This document shows positions 1 through 8,946 of a stretch of 11,495 nucleotides of DNA, piece after piece. The first letter of the stretch is position 1, and each line of letters starts with the position of its first letter. This DNA comes from Tolypocladium sp. Sup5 PDA-1 (lineage: Eukaryota > Ascomycota > Sordariomycetes > Hypocreales > Ophiocordycipitaceae). Under the pieces are notes generated by a model. It was not told the origin of the DNA. It saw only the letters and a list, made by a program, of their open reading frames with translations, and made no database searches. The DNA is taken from NCBI GenBank assembly GCA_000750105.3, contig JPHH03000155.1, positions 1 through 11,495 of the forward strand, read 5' to 3'. The position numbers were made by a program, and so were the translations under genes.

Positions 1-114
1 GGGAGCTTTTGATGATTGGATTGAAGGACTGAGTGCTATGAAAGTGCGACGTTGTAGACAATGATCGCAAAGACGTATGATAGCTAGCTAGCAGAGACTT
101 GGGTCTACTTCCCA

Positions 115-135
115 GCATCAGGGAACCACTGATGC
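115..135. repeat. Small perfect inverted repeat (hairpin)
   Basis: Perfect 7-bp arms (GCATCAG and CTGATGC) flank a 7-nt loop. The element lies about 50 bases past the stop codon of the minus-strand gene that ends at 187, so it would fall in that gene's 3' UTR or downstream flank. A second self-complementary stretch, GCTAGCTAGC, sits at 83-92. Neither has a T-tract or a polyadenylation motif that would make it a recognisable termination signal. The pairing is seen directly; any function is unknown. Confidence 0.35.
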
Positions 136-186
136 GAGCACGGAAGCTGGCCTGGGAACAGCACACGAGAATTGTCTAGCAGCAAC

Positions 187-740
187 TCAGTTCCACATAT
201 TGTGCTTTTCGAGATACTCGCGGCACCCTGTAGGCCACTCATCCATGGCTTTCGTGACCTCCTCTAACGTGGTGTCCTTGAGGCATGCGGAACTGCCGAC
301 CCATTGCACCCGCAGGTATAGCGCTCCGTCGCGCCATTCGTGGGACAGGATCGTAAGATATCGCTCAGGTACGTGGCCCTTGCGCGCTCCTGGGTCGCTG
401 TCCCAGTACGTCAGGACAGCAGCGCTCTGGAGCCTCTGAAGCTCGGTCTCGTTTTCCCAAGTTTCATCACCAGACGCCCATCGGCACTCGAGCTGAAATT
501 CGGGATCTTCATTACCGAGGAACAAACGATGGCCAATTATCATCTCCAGTTCGTCTTCTGGCTTGGCCTGGAGAGCGGGAAGGCTACCAGTGAAAGGAGG
601 TGAGGTTGCCATCGTGCGCCTATAGTCCTCGTACGCGCCTCGCCAATTGTCACTCACCACGTCCCCTGATAGCCACTTCACTGGATATGCAGGATATCCG
701 ACCACGCGCACTCGGAGCTTCTCAATTCTTGCTCCGCTGG
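187..740 (-). other. Chromodomain-like C-terminal exon
   Basis: This open frame has no ATG near its 5' end: it is open back to a TAA at 769-771, which argues that it is an exon reached by splicing rather than a separate gene. Two segments follow chromodomain layout. Segment A (residues ~703-754 of the joined protein) reads ELEMIIGHR, then FQLECRW, then ETWENETEL, matching the family pattern of a hydrophobic start, a strand ending in W, and TWEPE. Segment B (~764-820) reads YLTILSHEWRDGALYLRVQW, then DTTLEE, and is more degenerate. The upstream stretch IEKLRVRVVGYPAYPVKW may be a third, weaker copy. Chromodomains use an aromatic cage to bind methyl-lysine; only part of such a cage is visible here, so ligand binding is uncertain. 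If intron 4 is wrong, this would be a broken or separate gene. Confidence 0.5.
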
Positions 741-3069
741 CTGTCTTGGCTACCTTGTGGCCGGTGTCTTACTTTTAGAGACGCTGCGCGATTCTGTTAG
801 CATTCCGTACACCTACTCAATTATTACACCAACTTACCGAGTTTCATCTCTATCCTTCTTGCTCGAGTATCTTCCTCTCGAGTATCTTCCTCTCGAGAAG
901 CAGCCTCTCGAGCAACGTTGAAGGATGCTGCCATGGGTAGCTGAGTGGCCACGCTTGGAGCCGTCGAGGCGCCCTGAGAAGCGATGGAGGGTGCTGCCAT
1001 GGGCTGCCGGGTGGCGATGCTGGGCGCCGGCGAGCCGTTTGCACTAGCCAAAGAAACATGAGAGGCCTGGACTGGCATCTTCTTGCAATCAGCATTCCCT
1101 CCAACCCACTTTCGAATCTCGGATAGCTGAAAAATTGGAGCTTTCGCTGGTGTCTTCGGTGCCTTCGACGCAGACTTGGGAGAGATGCCTACTTTCTCGA
1201 GTCGCTTCGGCCGAGGCGACACCTTGTCTTCAAGGCTTTGGATCTGAGCCGGGGTATACTGGATTCGCGGTGATGCAGCCTTGCCGCTCTCCAGTTCTTT
1301 GAGATCCGTAGAAGGGCGTGGTGGCTGCCGCTTAACCTGCGCACCTCGGCGGAGCTCTGCCTTGCGCTTGATCCGCGCAAGCAGTCGGAGGAGCTCTAGC
1401 AACTCCGCCTTCATATCGTCCGACTCGGAGCCCAGGAAACCTCGGTTCAGCCAAAAGTCAATGGCTGTCTCTTCAATGTCATCGATGGTAGCGTTGTCCA
1501 TTCGTAACCCGTGGCCAGTGATTTCCGGAATAATGCGCTGGATCAGGCTGTGCAAATGCTCCGCGGCATCTTCAATGGACATTCCGGCGACATCCTCCTT
1601 GTTGGCGGGGCTTTTGACCATGCTGGGCTGGTTGCTGATGTCGATGAGATTGGCTGGTGCGGGTGTCTTGTTCGGTTCCGGTTTGACCTCACGGAGCTGG
1701 CCTCGCGGTGGAGGAGTAATGACCGCCTTGTTCGGGGCCACCGTGTCTGCAGAAGTCGCGTTCTGGCGAGACGAGCCCACCACTGCGGGACCTGGCTGCG
1801 CAGAGGTAGCCTGAGCCTTCGTCGCAGTCTCACCGGCGGAGGACCCTTGAACGACTGAAGTTGTCGCAGAGACAGGGGCAGACAGCTGGCGTATAGCCGC
1901 GCGACGCAAGTTGTCGAGGTACAACTTGAACTTGTTTGTGAGATCGGCGTCGGGGAGTCTCACACTGTAGTTTGCATTGCCTTTGCCTTGACCGCTGGTG
2001 ACATGGCAATAACCATCTTTCACAACTGGGGGTTCCAGCTCCAGCACGTTGTGGACACGTTCGCCCTTGCCAGGCGCAGAGAGAACAAGGTAGCCACAGT
2101 TAGTGCTGGTTTTGATTTTCATAGCAAACTCAGCCTTGAAATTTGTCTGTTCCTGTAGTGGTTTGATTTCGCACTCGCCCTTGCAAAGGACGTAGTCGGG
2201 GGCAGGTGCAGGCTGCAACTGAATGCCAGGGCGCGGGGGATTGAGATCGGTTGGAGACGGCGGAAGCTTCACTCGTGGCTTCTCTACCACTCCCGGCTTC
2301 GGATCGCGCGACGAGGGCTTGATGACGGACTGGCCTCCAGACGGAAGGAGCCCGCCAAGTCGACCAACGGGCTCGCTGGAGCTGAAGCGGACGTTTGAAG
2401 TCTTGGCTTTGGCACCCTGGGATACCTGAGCAACTCGAGGAGGTGCACTAGAGAGGGTTAGTCTTGGAATAAACAGTCTGTGGTTTTGCACTCACGATGC
2501 GACAGTGTTGCTCGTCATAAAGGCTTTGGCAATCTTCTTTGCCCAAGGACGCGCGTCATCATTGGCCAGGCCCTCGACCTGTTCGGATTCTGCATCCTGG
2601 ATTGGTACTATCACGGCTGTTAGCAGGGTGACGAGCAGGGGAACGATGTGCTTACCGCTCCATTTGCTATGGAGGTTGTCCTTCAGCTGGGGCGAATAGT
2701 GACTCGTTCCATTTCTGCCAGTTGGAGCGAACGAGGGACCACGGCGCTCTCTGTTGCTCAGAGGCAGCTCCTCCTGACGCTGGCGACCAAGGTCGGCCTG
2801 GAACATGGTCTGTCGTTAGCAAAATTTCCAAATTGTGTCGACGAGGGGGTTAGCAGCGCTTCTCCGTGGCCCGTCTAGGAGAAACGTCGCTGAACGCAAA
2901 TATTGAACGGCAAAGAAGGTTGCGGATGAAACGAAGAAGCCAAGAGTCACAGGAAGGAGGTTGAAGGTCGGCGAGAGCATAGGAAGGGGTTTGAAGGCCG
3001 GTGAAGAAGGAAACGGAAACGTACCATGTACGCGGCCTCAATGCCGCTAAGGTCGATGTTGGCATTCAT
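187..3069 (-). CDS. Unrecognised low-complexity protein with C-terminal chromodomain-like segments, 5 exons, ~824 aa
   Basis: Proposed exons are 3069-3025, 2809-2656, 2607-2496, 2447-838 and 740-187. All junctions keep frame. The start at 3069 is chosen for its CACCATGA context; the in-frame ATG at 3129 has a poor context. Introns 2 and 3 are each 48 nt with GTAAGC/GTGAGT donors, CTAAC branch sites and TAG ends. Intron 1 (3024-2810, 215 nt) has a GTACGT donor and GCTAAC branch sites. Intron 4 (837-741) has a GTAAGT donor and a TGCTAAC branch at 796-801. Its acceptor is uncertain: 768, 750 and 741 all keep frame, giving 833, 827 or 824 aa. The nearest acceptor (783) would instead stop after about 20 codons, at 722-724. 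Residues ~1-190 are basic and Pro/Ser-rich. Residues ~188-292 look folded (mixed beta strands, then a charged helix). Residues ~390-470 are helical and acidic/basic. Residues ~475-640 are low-complexity with short repeats. Residues ~700-820 hold two chromodomain-like segments. There is no signal peptide, and no membrane segment if spliced. A chromatin-associated role is an inference from the C-terminus alone. Confidence 0.62.
862..912. repeat. In-frame 15-bp tandem repeat (CTCGAG plus 9)
   Basis: CTCGAG occurs at 862-867, 877-882, 892-897 and 907-912, exactly 15 bp apart. The first two 9-bp spacers are identical (TATCTTCCT) and the third has diverged (AAGCAGCCT). On the minus strand this encodes five-residue repeats of the form REEDT or REAAS near the end of exon 4 of the large gene. 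The period is a multiple of three, so copy-number change would not disrupt the frame. Just upstream in the protein (~924-1030) a looser repeat encodes APSIAT/APSVAT and QPMAA/LPMAA. Confidence 0.75.
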
Positions 3070-3440
3070 GGTGAGCGATCGAAACGAGCTGGTCAGGTTT
3101 GCAAGCTCCAAGTCAACACTTCCCACCATGTAACTAGCTTGCACGATTCTGTGCGTGGTGTTTCGAGTGGCAGGTGCTGAAGGGGAGGGCTGGTCCGCGT
3201 CGAGATCGAGATGCGGCCGCACAAGAAGGATCGACCTGCCGCTGCGGCAAAGAACACAGTGGACGAGGAGGCAGGACTGTGAGGATGGAAGATGACAAGA
3301 GGCAACTCTGGGCTCTTGGGTCGCGACGCGTGATTATGGTGTGGGTTGGAGGAAGAGAGGTGTGTTGTGTGTTGTTGTGGGTTCGTGGAGAGGTGCAGGA
3401 GCGAGAGGGGAGCTTGCCTACCTCCTGAAGTACCTAGCAA
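3070..3440 (-). promoter_or_regulatory. Probable leader/promoter region of the large minus-strand gene, CA- and CT-rich
   Basis: Read on the minus strand, this stretch is rich in C, A and T with runs of CAACA/CACA (complement of 3355-3381), a composition common in leaders and proximal promoters of filamentous fungi. No TATA box is evident. The open frames that overlap it on either strand are Pro/Ser- or Gly/Arg-rich and show no family resemblance. The assignment rests on composition and position only. Confidence 0.4.
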
Positions 3441-3451
3441 CGCCGGGCGGT

Positions 3452-3467
3452 CAGCTGTTCACAGCTG
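3452..3467. repeat. Inverted repeat of two CAGCTG sites
   Basis: CAGCTGT and ACAGCTG form perfect 7-bp inverted arms separated by 2 bp. CAGCTG is an E-box (CANNTG) sequence, the type bound by bHLH factors. It lies about 390 bp upstream of the start codon of the large minus-strand gene. Paired E-boxes could be a regulatory element, but chance cannot be excluded. Confidence 0.3.
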
Positions 3468-4330
3468 GCCAGTTGGTGCCTGGGGCTTCCGCCCTACGTC
3501 GTGATTTCAAAGGCATCACTTTCTTATGCCTGAGCGATAGGTTGTGACCTCCATGTCCATATCTCGCAAGGGGCGTGTTGCAGCAGCACAGGTTCGTTGC
3601 CCCCTACCGTCGTAACTCGACTGTGCACTCTCCCATGGAGCTCCGGGCAAACCCACCTCCACTCCATTCAGAGAGCGAAGCCTTTCATGGGCTAATGCTT
3701 CGTATCGAGCCCAGACATACACTCCGCCGTTGGCCAAGACCTGATGCCTCCATGCAGACAGCCTCATCAAGTGTCGACTTCCGAACCCATCTCGTTTGCA
3801 GCCGGTTGCAGCCGTTTGTCACCACAGTTCCTCGTGCATGTGAAATCAAATGTCGTCCGGCGTCAGGGACTCTTTATCGGCGCCCGCGGGCCGTCCCATG
3901 GCAAAGTCCGCAAACCGTGCCGTCCGCTCTTCCGCACACTGCCCTTCTCCGAGTCCGCACTCCGCATTGATCAAAGGTCCCGGCACGGCCACAGAGTGGA
4001 GCTTCGGCGTGACTCCTCGATATTGATCGGATCTCGAACCGCCCGGCCGGGCCACTTGTGGCGGAGGCATGCCCGTCAGATGGAGCCCGAGTTCATCTGC
4101 TGGTGCCACGGCCACGAGCCTGCACTCGACTAAACAGGCTTGCGCCTCGGGACAACAGTCGAAAACGGGTTGAAAGACTACACTGAATGCAACGTGCTCA
4201 GAGCTTTCGCCAGGCAGTCTATTCTCTTGTGAGTCGACTGTTGAGTAGCGTGGATACTGCACCAAAGAGTTGGTACACCATGAAGTTGTTCAAAACGCAA
4301 CATTTCCACTCTTCTCCGTCACAAATCCGC

Positions 4331-4355
4331 TACTCCGTACGTACTAGTCCGTACT
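4331..4355. repeat. Clustered CCGTAC/GTACGTAC motif
   Basis: TACTCCGTAC (4331-4340) overlaps the palindrome GTACGTAC (4337-4344), and a second CCGTAC follows at 4349-4354. Similar TACTCCGTA-type strings recur in intergenic DNA of filamentous ascomycetes, to my recollection. Here it lies about 690 bp upstream of the NmrA-like start codon. Function is unknown. Confidence 0.25.
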
Positions 4356-4870
4356 CTAACAGATTTCCCAGAAACCATTGACACTTGACAGGACCCACGT
4401 TGCCACGAGTAACTCCGCATCGATACGCAATACGAGGTTAGCGTCATAGGGCTGAACGTTGACGTCCGCCGCCGCCAAGACGGCCGTTGCGACTTGCGAC
4501 GAATTAATAATCGCGGCAAGATGTCAACGCAATGCGGCCTTCAGCCATGGCTGTACCGAGCTAGGTCGCCCAGGGACTCGCGTCCCGCTGGTGTGATTGC
4601 AATTTGGGCTGTACCACGTTTCTGCCGCGCCACTGTGCCACTACTGCGATCACGTACGATAGAGTATGCGGATAGACTTAAATGCCATCTGCCCCACACG
4701 ATGCGGACTTGCGGCTGCGAGTGGCGGAGAGCTGTCAGGCACGATTGCGTGGAGGCTGTGGTTGATTAGATGAGCTATCGTGGACTCAAGCACTCTGTAC
4801 AGCCTCACACTTGCTTACACAGCATCGCGGTCTCGCATGGATTACACGGCGTCATGTCTACGGGAACGGG

Positions 4871-4910
4871 CCAATTCCTGCCGCCATGGCTCCACGACCT
4901 CGAGTATAAA
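4871..4910 (+). promoter_or_regulatory. CCAAT and TATA elements of the NmrA-like gene
   Basis: CCAAT lies at 4871-4875 and TATAAA at 4905-4910. The TATA box is 129 bp upstream of the chosen ATG at 5039. Transcription starting 30-60 bp downstream of the TATA box would begin at about 4935-4970. That is past the in-frame ATG at 4931 and possibly past the one at 4940, which supports the start at 5039. Confidence 0.6.
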
Positions 4911-5038
4911 GGGACAGACTTCCTCCGAGAATGAGGACGATGGCTCAACAGCTCTTCATCAAGACTCCAGCAACAGGAAACCTCTGGTCCAGCTACCTCC
5001 ATCAATTCTCAATCTCCGTCATTTCACACGAACTCGAC

Positions 5039-6181
5039 ATGTCTGTCACCAAGCTCATCACTGTCTACGGGGCCACTGGCACCCAGGGTGGGAGCGTCAT
5101 CAACTCTCTGCTCCAGAACAAGTCCCACGGCTTCTCCCTTCGAGCCATTTCTCGAAACCCCGAGTCGGACAAGGCCAAGGCGCTGGCCGCTCGGGATATA
5201 GAGGTGGTCAAGGGAGATGGATTCATCAAGGAGCAAATGGTTGAAGCCTTCAAAGGCAGCTGGGGCGCGTTTGTCAACACAAACAGTGACGATCCAGTAA
5301 GTAACATAGAGCTGGTGCTGGGGGTCGACTGACACTCCCTTGCAGGGACTGCACCAGCCTGGCGGACTGTCTGAGATTGACCTCGGCAAAATCATTGTCG
5401 ACGCCGCGTTTGAGGCTGGTGTCCAGCACTTTGTCTATAGTGGCCTGGCCTCTGCGAGCATGACGACCAACGGAGCCGTCCCCAGCCGAGGATTTGACGG
5501 TGTGTCCTCTCGCCCAACATATCTCGGTGCAGTGCTGACCGCGTGCAGAAAAGTATGCCGTCGGTGAACATGCCAAGAGCAAAGGCTTCAAGAGCGTCGC
5601 CATCGTCAGCACTGGATGGTATATGGAGAACCACGCCGTGCTGGAGCTCGCAGACATGTTTGGTGGCTTCCCGTTCAACGCGGACGAGGAGGGCTTCCTC
5701 ACGCTACACATCCCTCGCTGGGGCGGCAACGACGAGATTCCCTTTGTTGCCATCGAGGACGACTACGGCGACTTTGTCCACGGCGTGTTCCTCGACCCCG
5801 TGGCCTACAATGGGAGGCTCATCCAAGCCGTCAGTGAGACTGCCAAGCCGGAGAAGCTGGTCGACGAGTTCCAGAAAAGTACCACATCCCAGTCCCGCTC
5901 CGTCGACTCTTCTAACAGCAGCAGGCACCGGAAAGAAGTCGCGCTACATCCCCGTGGAGGACTGGAGGTCGGTCGAGACGTACGGGAGCCCTGAGTTCGA
6001 GACTGTCAAGAACATGTTTGGCTTCTGCCAGCACTCTGGCGGGCGGTACTTTGGGGTGGTCACCGATGTTGGCCCTGCGAGGGAGATCAAGGCCAAGGTG
6101 GCGGCCGCCAAGGGGCTGCCTGCAGAGGAGGGTGCTCTCACGACGCTCGAGAAGTTCGTGGCCAAGTACTTTTCGGCTTGA
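5039..6181 (+). CDS. NmrA-like family NAD(P)-binding protein, 332 aa, 4 exons
   Basis: Exons are 5039-5296, 5346-5499, 5549-5878 and 5925-6181. Introns of 49, 49 and 46 nt have GTAAGT, GTGTGT and GTACCA donors, CTGAC/CTAAC branch sites and CAG ends. The joined frame is 333 codons including TGA. Residues 6-17 carry the Rossmann dinucleotide motif GATGTQG, followed by RAISRNP, whose Arg often contacts the NADP phosphate in this family. Further family landmarks are WGAFVNTNSDD, HFVYSGLASAS, FDEKYAVGEHAKSKGF, STGWYMEN, GDFVHGVFLDP, KKSRYIPVEDWRS and GGRYFG. These are atypical short-chain dehydrogenase-fold proteins that mostly sense the redox cofactor rather than catalyse. Related proteins are the nitrogen-repression regulator NmrA and the HSCARG/NMRAL1 type; this one is nearer the generic NmrA-like group, so a nitrogen role should not be assumed. 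In-frame ATGs at 4931 and 4940 would add up to 36 residues not expected in the family. No key residue is missing, and the gene looks functional. Confidence 0.93.
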
Positions 6182-6464
6182 GTCCACACTTTGCTAGACT
6201 CGATGCTGGGTGTTGATGAAGGCCCTAAACCGTTTGTCTGGTAGCTGCTCCGCACTAATATCTTAACTCATCCCTTGCAATGTTAATTCAATCTTTGTGC
6301 AAGCTTGATTCGAGCCTCTGCTTGGAAGGCCTTCGTGCGTAGCAGCGATCGTGCCTGGTGATAGCGTGCCTGTCGGGGGCGGCAACCAAGAGGCGGCATC
6401 CTGATTTCCTACGGACATTGCCAGCAAGCGTGCGGTTGATATTCAGAACAAGGCTGAGTCGAGT
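6182..6464. other. Spacer between converging genes
   Basis: These 283 bp separate the stop of the NmrA-like gene from the stop of the ABC transporter pseudogene on the opposite strand. They should hold both 3' UTRs. I see no AATAAA signal, repeat or RNA gene. The AT-richer stretch near 6260-6300 is the likeliest place for 3' end formation, but this is weak. Confidence 0.4.
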
Positions 6465-7587
6465 CTAGCCATGCCTCCCTTCCCAGAGCTCCCGAAACAC
6501 CGACCCCTCGGCCTCGCGCAGCAGCCGCGGGTCTCCAACCTCCACCACGCTCCCGCCATCCATCACGACAACCACGTCTGCGTCTCCAATGCTCTCCAGC
6601 CGATGAGCGACAGTCAGCACGGTACAGTTCGCCAGCGATTCTCTCACGACCCGCTGCACCTCGTCGTCCGTCCGTGAATCGACGCTGCTCGTCGCCTCAT
6701 CTAGCAGGACAATCTTGCTCCTGTGCAGCAGCATCCGTGCGAGGGCAAACAGCTGGTGCTGGCCATGGGAAAGGCCCAGCCCCCCAAACTCGGCGTCAAG
6801 GCCGCCGCCCTCGCTGACCTTGTCCCAGATGCCGGTCCTCCGCAGGGCGGAAATGAGGTGCGTGTCCTGATCGTCGACGCCGCTGCGTAGGAGGTTTTCC
6901 GGATCGAGGTTGTTGCGAACGGTCCCCGGGAGCTTGACTGGATCTTGGGGCAAGACGGTGAGCTGGGAATGAATGGCTTCTCGAGAGGCGGTGGTGAGAT
7001 CGACGCCGTCGACGAGGAGCGAGCCAGACGTGGTCTCCAGGAGGCGTAGAAGGGTCAGCAGGAGGGAGCTTTTGCCACTGCCCGTCCGGCCACATATCCC
7101 AATTTTCTGCCCAGGCTTGATGTACAACGACACATCATTGAGGACAGCATCCCCTCCATGCCTATTCGGAAGCAATCGTGTTAGCACGTGCGTGATGTAC
7201 GATATTGAGGTCTCGACCTACTTGTAGGCGGCGCTGACATTAGTCAACTGCACTAAGCCATTTGAGGGCCACTCCTTGGGAGGAGCCTGGTTCTCGGCCG
7301 GGCAGCCCTCGCTGGGGGTGTCTCGTACAAACGCGCGCACTCGGGCGGCGGCGCCAAGGGAGGTTTCCATGTTCGTCCAGGAGCTGACCACCCTGGACAG
7401 GCTCGTGTTGAAGCTCATGAGGCTGACCATGGCCAGTCCAATGGCACCGCCGCTTGTTGTGTTGGTAAACTTGACCGCGAGCGCAATCTGCCAATCGTTA
7501 ACGTCGTCCCCTGAGCCGAAAAGGTCTTCTTACAAGCACAACGGAAATCCCTGCAACCAGCAGGCCCATGACCAACGTTAGCCATCT

Positions 7588-7590
7588 CTA
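7588..7590 (-). other. In-frame TAG in TMD2 of the ABC pseudogene
   Basis: The frame reads YYLLFCI, then TAG, then RWLTLVMGLL. ABCC transporters typically have Gln in an ...CIQRWL... segment at this point, so a CAG to TAG change is the simplest explanation. Downstream the frame stays open and family-like to the next donor at 7533. The stop is not explained by an intron: no suitable donor precedes it and the flanking residues are both conserved. Confidence 0.85.
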
Positions 7591-8946
7591 GATGCAGAAA
7601 AGCAGGTAGTAAGGCTTTTGCGAAAAGTCCAGCAACACGAGGTTCTCTTCGAGAAAGGCGCCCTGCCAGCCAAACGCCCGGATCGTGGCGATTCCGCTCA
7701 GCGTCTCAGTAAAGTGCGTGTATAGCGGCGACTTGGCCTCGAGATCTAGGTGGCGCATCTGGCGGGACGTCTTGAGATAGAGCTGTTGCAGGAAATAGAC
7801 AAGGACGAAGCTGACAGGCATGACGACACCGAGGTACCGCGCCCCGGACGCGACGATGGCGGCGGTGACAATGACGTTGGCGGTGTCTAGAGTAGTTTCG
7901 AAAAAGGCCATCGGCAGCTGCTGATCGACCAAGCTCATGTCCTGGCTGAAGCGGTTCAGAGTGACGCCGTTGTCGGTGTTGGTCAGGAACCAGAGAGGGG
8001 CCCGGAGGTAGGCATCCAGCAGGAGCTGGTGCAAGTGGACCGCGGACCTCGGTATGATGATGATCATGAACCACCAAACAGCGAGGCCAGAGAGTACCAC
8101 CGTGGCCAGACAGAAGAAGATGCAAGCCCTAAAGTACGACCCTGTGTCGGTGGTCGTGCCGCGCTCCGTCCAGATGCGAAGCCAAATCTCAGGCATCCTC
8201 CCCATGACAATGTACCCCGCGCCGAGGAAGAAGAAAGCTACCGCTAACGAGGGGCTCACAGATGAGAGATAGAACTTGTAGAGTGTCCGGTCTCCGGTTT
8301 GCCGAGTGATGGCGTCGTCGTCTGGGCCGCTTGGCCTAACAGCTGGTTCATACCATGGGGTCGGCTGCTCCACAGAGTCATCGCCGCCCTTGAACGTGTC
8401 ACCACGAGGTTCCAGGGCAAGCTGCTTGACGTAACCTTCTTGGGCATGGAGGGCTGAGAAGCTTCCGTTCTGCTGTACGCTGCCAGCCTGGTCGAGAACG
8501 ATGATGTTATCCGCCCAAGGAAGGCATTGAACTGCATGTAGACAGTCAGTCCAACCCGTGTTTCAGTCGAAGGTTATGAACTGACCTGCATGAGTTGCAA
8601 GAAGCACAGTAGTTCCCGCCGAGCGCAACAGGCCCCCTGGCCGAAGCAGAGCGTTGAATATCGACTTTAGCGTGGTGGTATCGAGCGCGCTAAACACATC
8701 GTCTAACAGAACGACGTCTCTGCGGGCATATACGGCCCTCGCAAGCGCCTTGTCGTGTTAGATCATTGTGCTGGGCTGAGAGGTATTCGAATCGACTTAC
8801 CACTCGCTGTTTCTGCCCTCCACTCAGCGTGATGCCTCCGCTTCCGACGAGAGTATGGTCACGGTCTGGAAAGCAGGCAATATCCCGCTCGAGGGCGCAC
8901 GCTCGCACGACCGAAGAGTACCACAATTGGTCAAACTCGCTGCCGG

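Larger units (their letters stand above)
3441..4860. other. Intergenic stretch with no supportable gene
   Basis: About 1.4 kb lies between the leader of the left gene and the promoter of the NmrA-like gene. Open frames of 60-139 codons occur in several phases and overlap one another. Most begin at non-ATG codons, are Arg/Pro/His-rich and show no recognisable motif. I found no tRNA: a GGTTCGA-like string on the minus strand near 4035 lacks a matching T-stem and A box. It probably holds divergent regulatory sequence for the two flanking genes. A non-coding transcript cannot be excluded. Confidence 0.5.

Noticed and set aside
1281..1858. Plus-strand frames of 115-177 codons opposite the large gene
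   Set aside because: They are antisense shadows of exon 4 of the minus-strand gene; their Ser/Arg-rich composition is that of a reverse-complement frame.
187..3069. Chromodomain-like exon as part of a Ty3/gypsy-type integrase
   Set aside because: No reverse transcriptase, RNase H, integrase core or LTR sequence is present nearby.
4020..4050. GGTTCGAG string on the minus strand resembling a tRNA B box
   Set aside because: The flanks do not form a T-stem, and no A box or acceptor stem lies at the right distance upstream.
3744..4133. 129-codon open frame on the plus strand starting with ATG
   Set aside because: Arg/Pro/His-rich with no family resemblance and no supporting promoter or splice pattern; it overlaps other chance frames in the same interval.
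3846..4265. 139-codon open frame on the minus strand
   Set aside because: It begins at GTG rather than ATG, has no recognisable motif, and overlaps equally long frames on the other strand. Likely a chance frame in GC-rich intergenic DNA.
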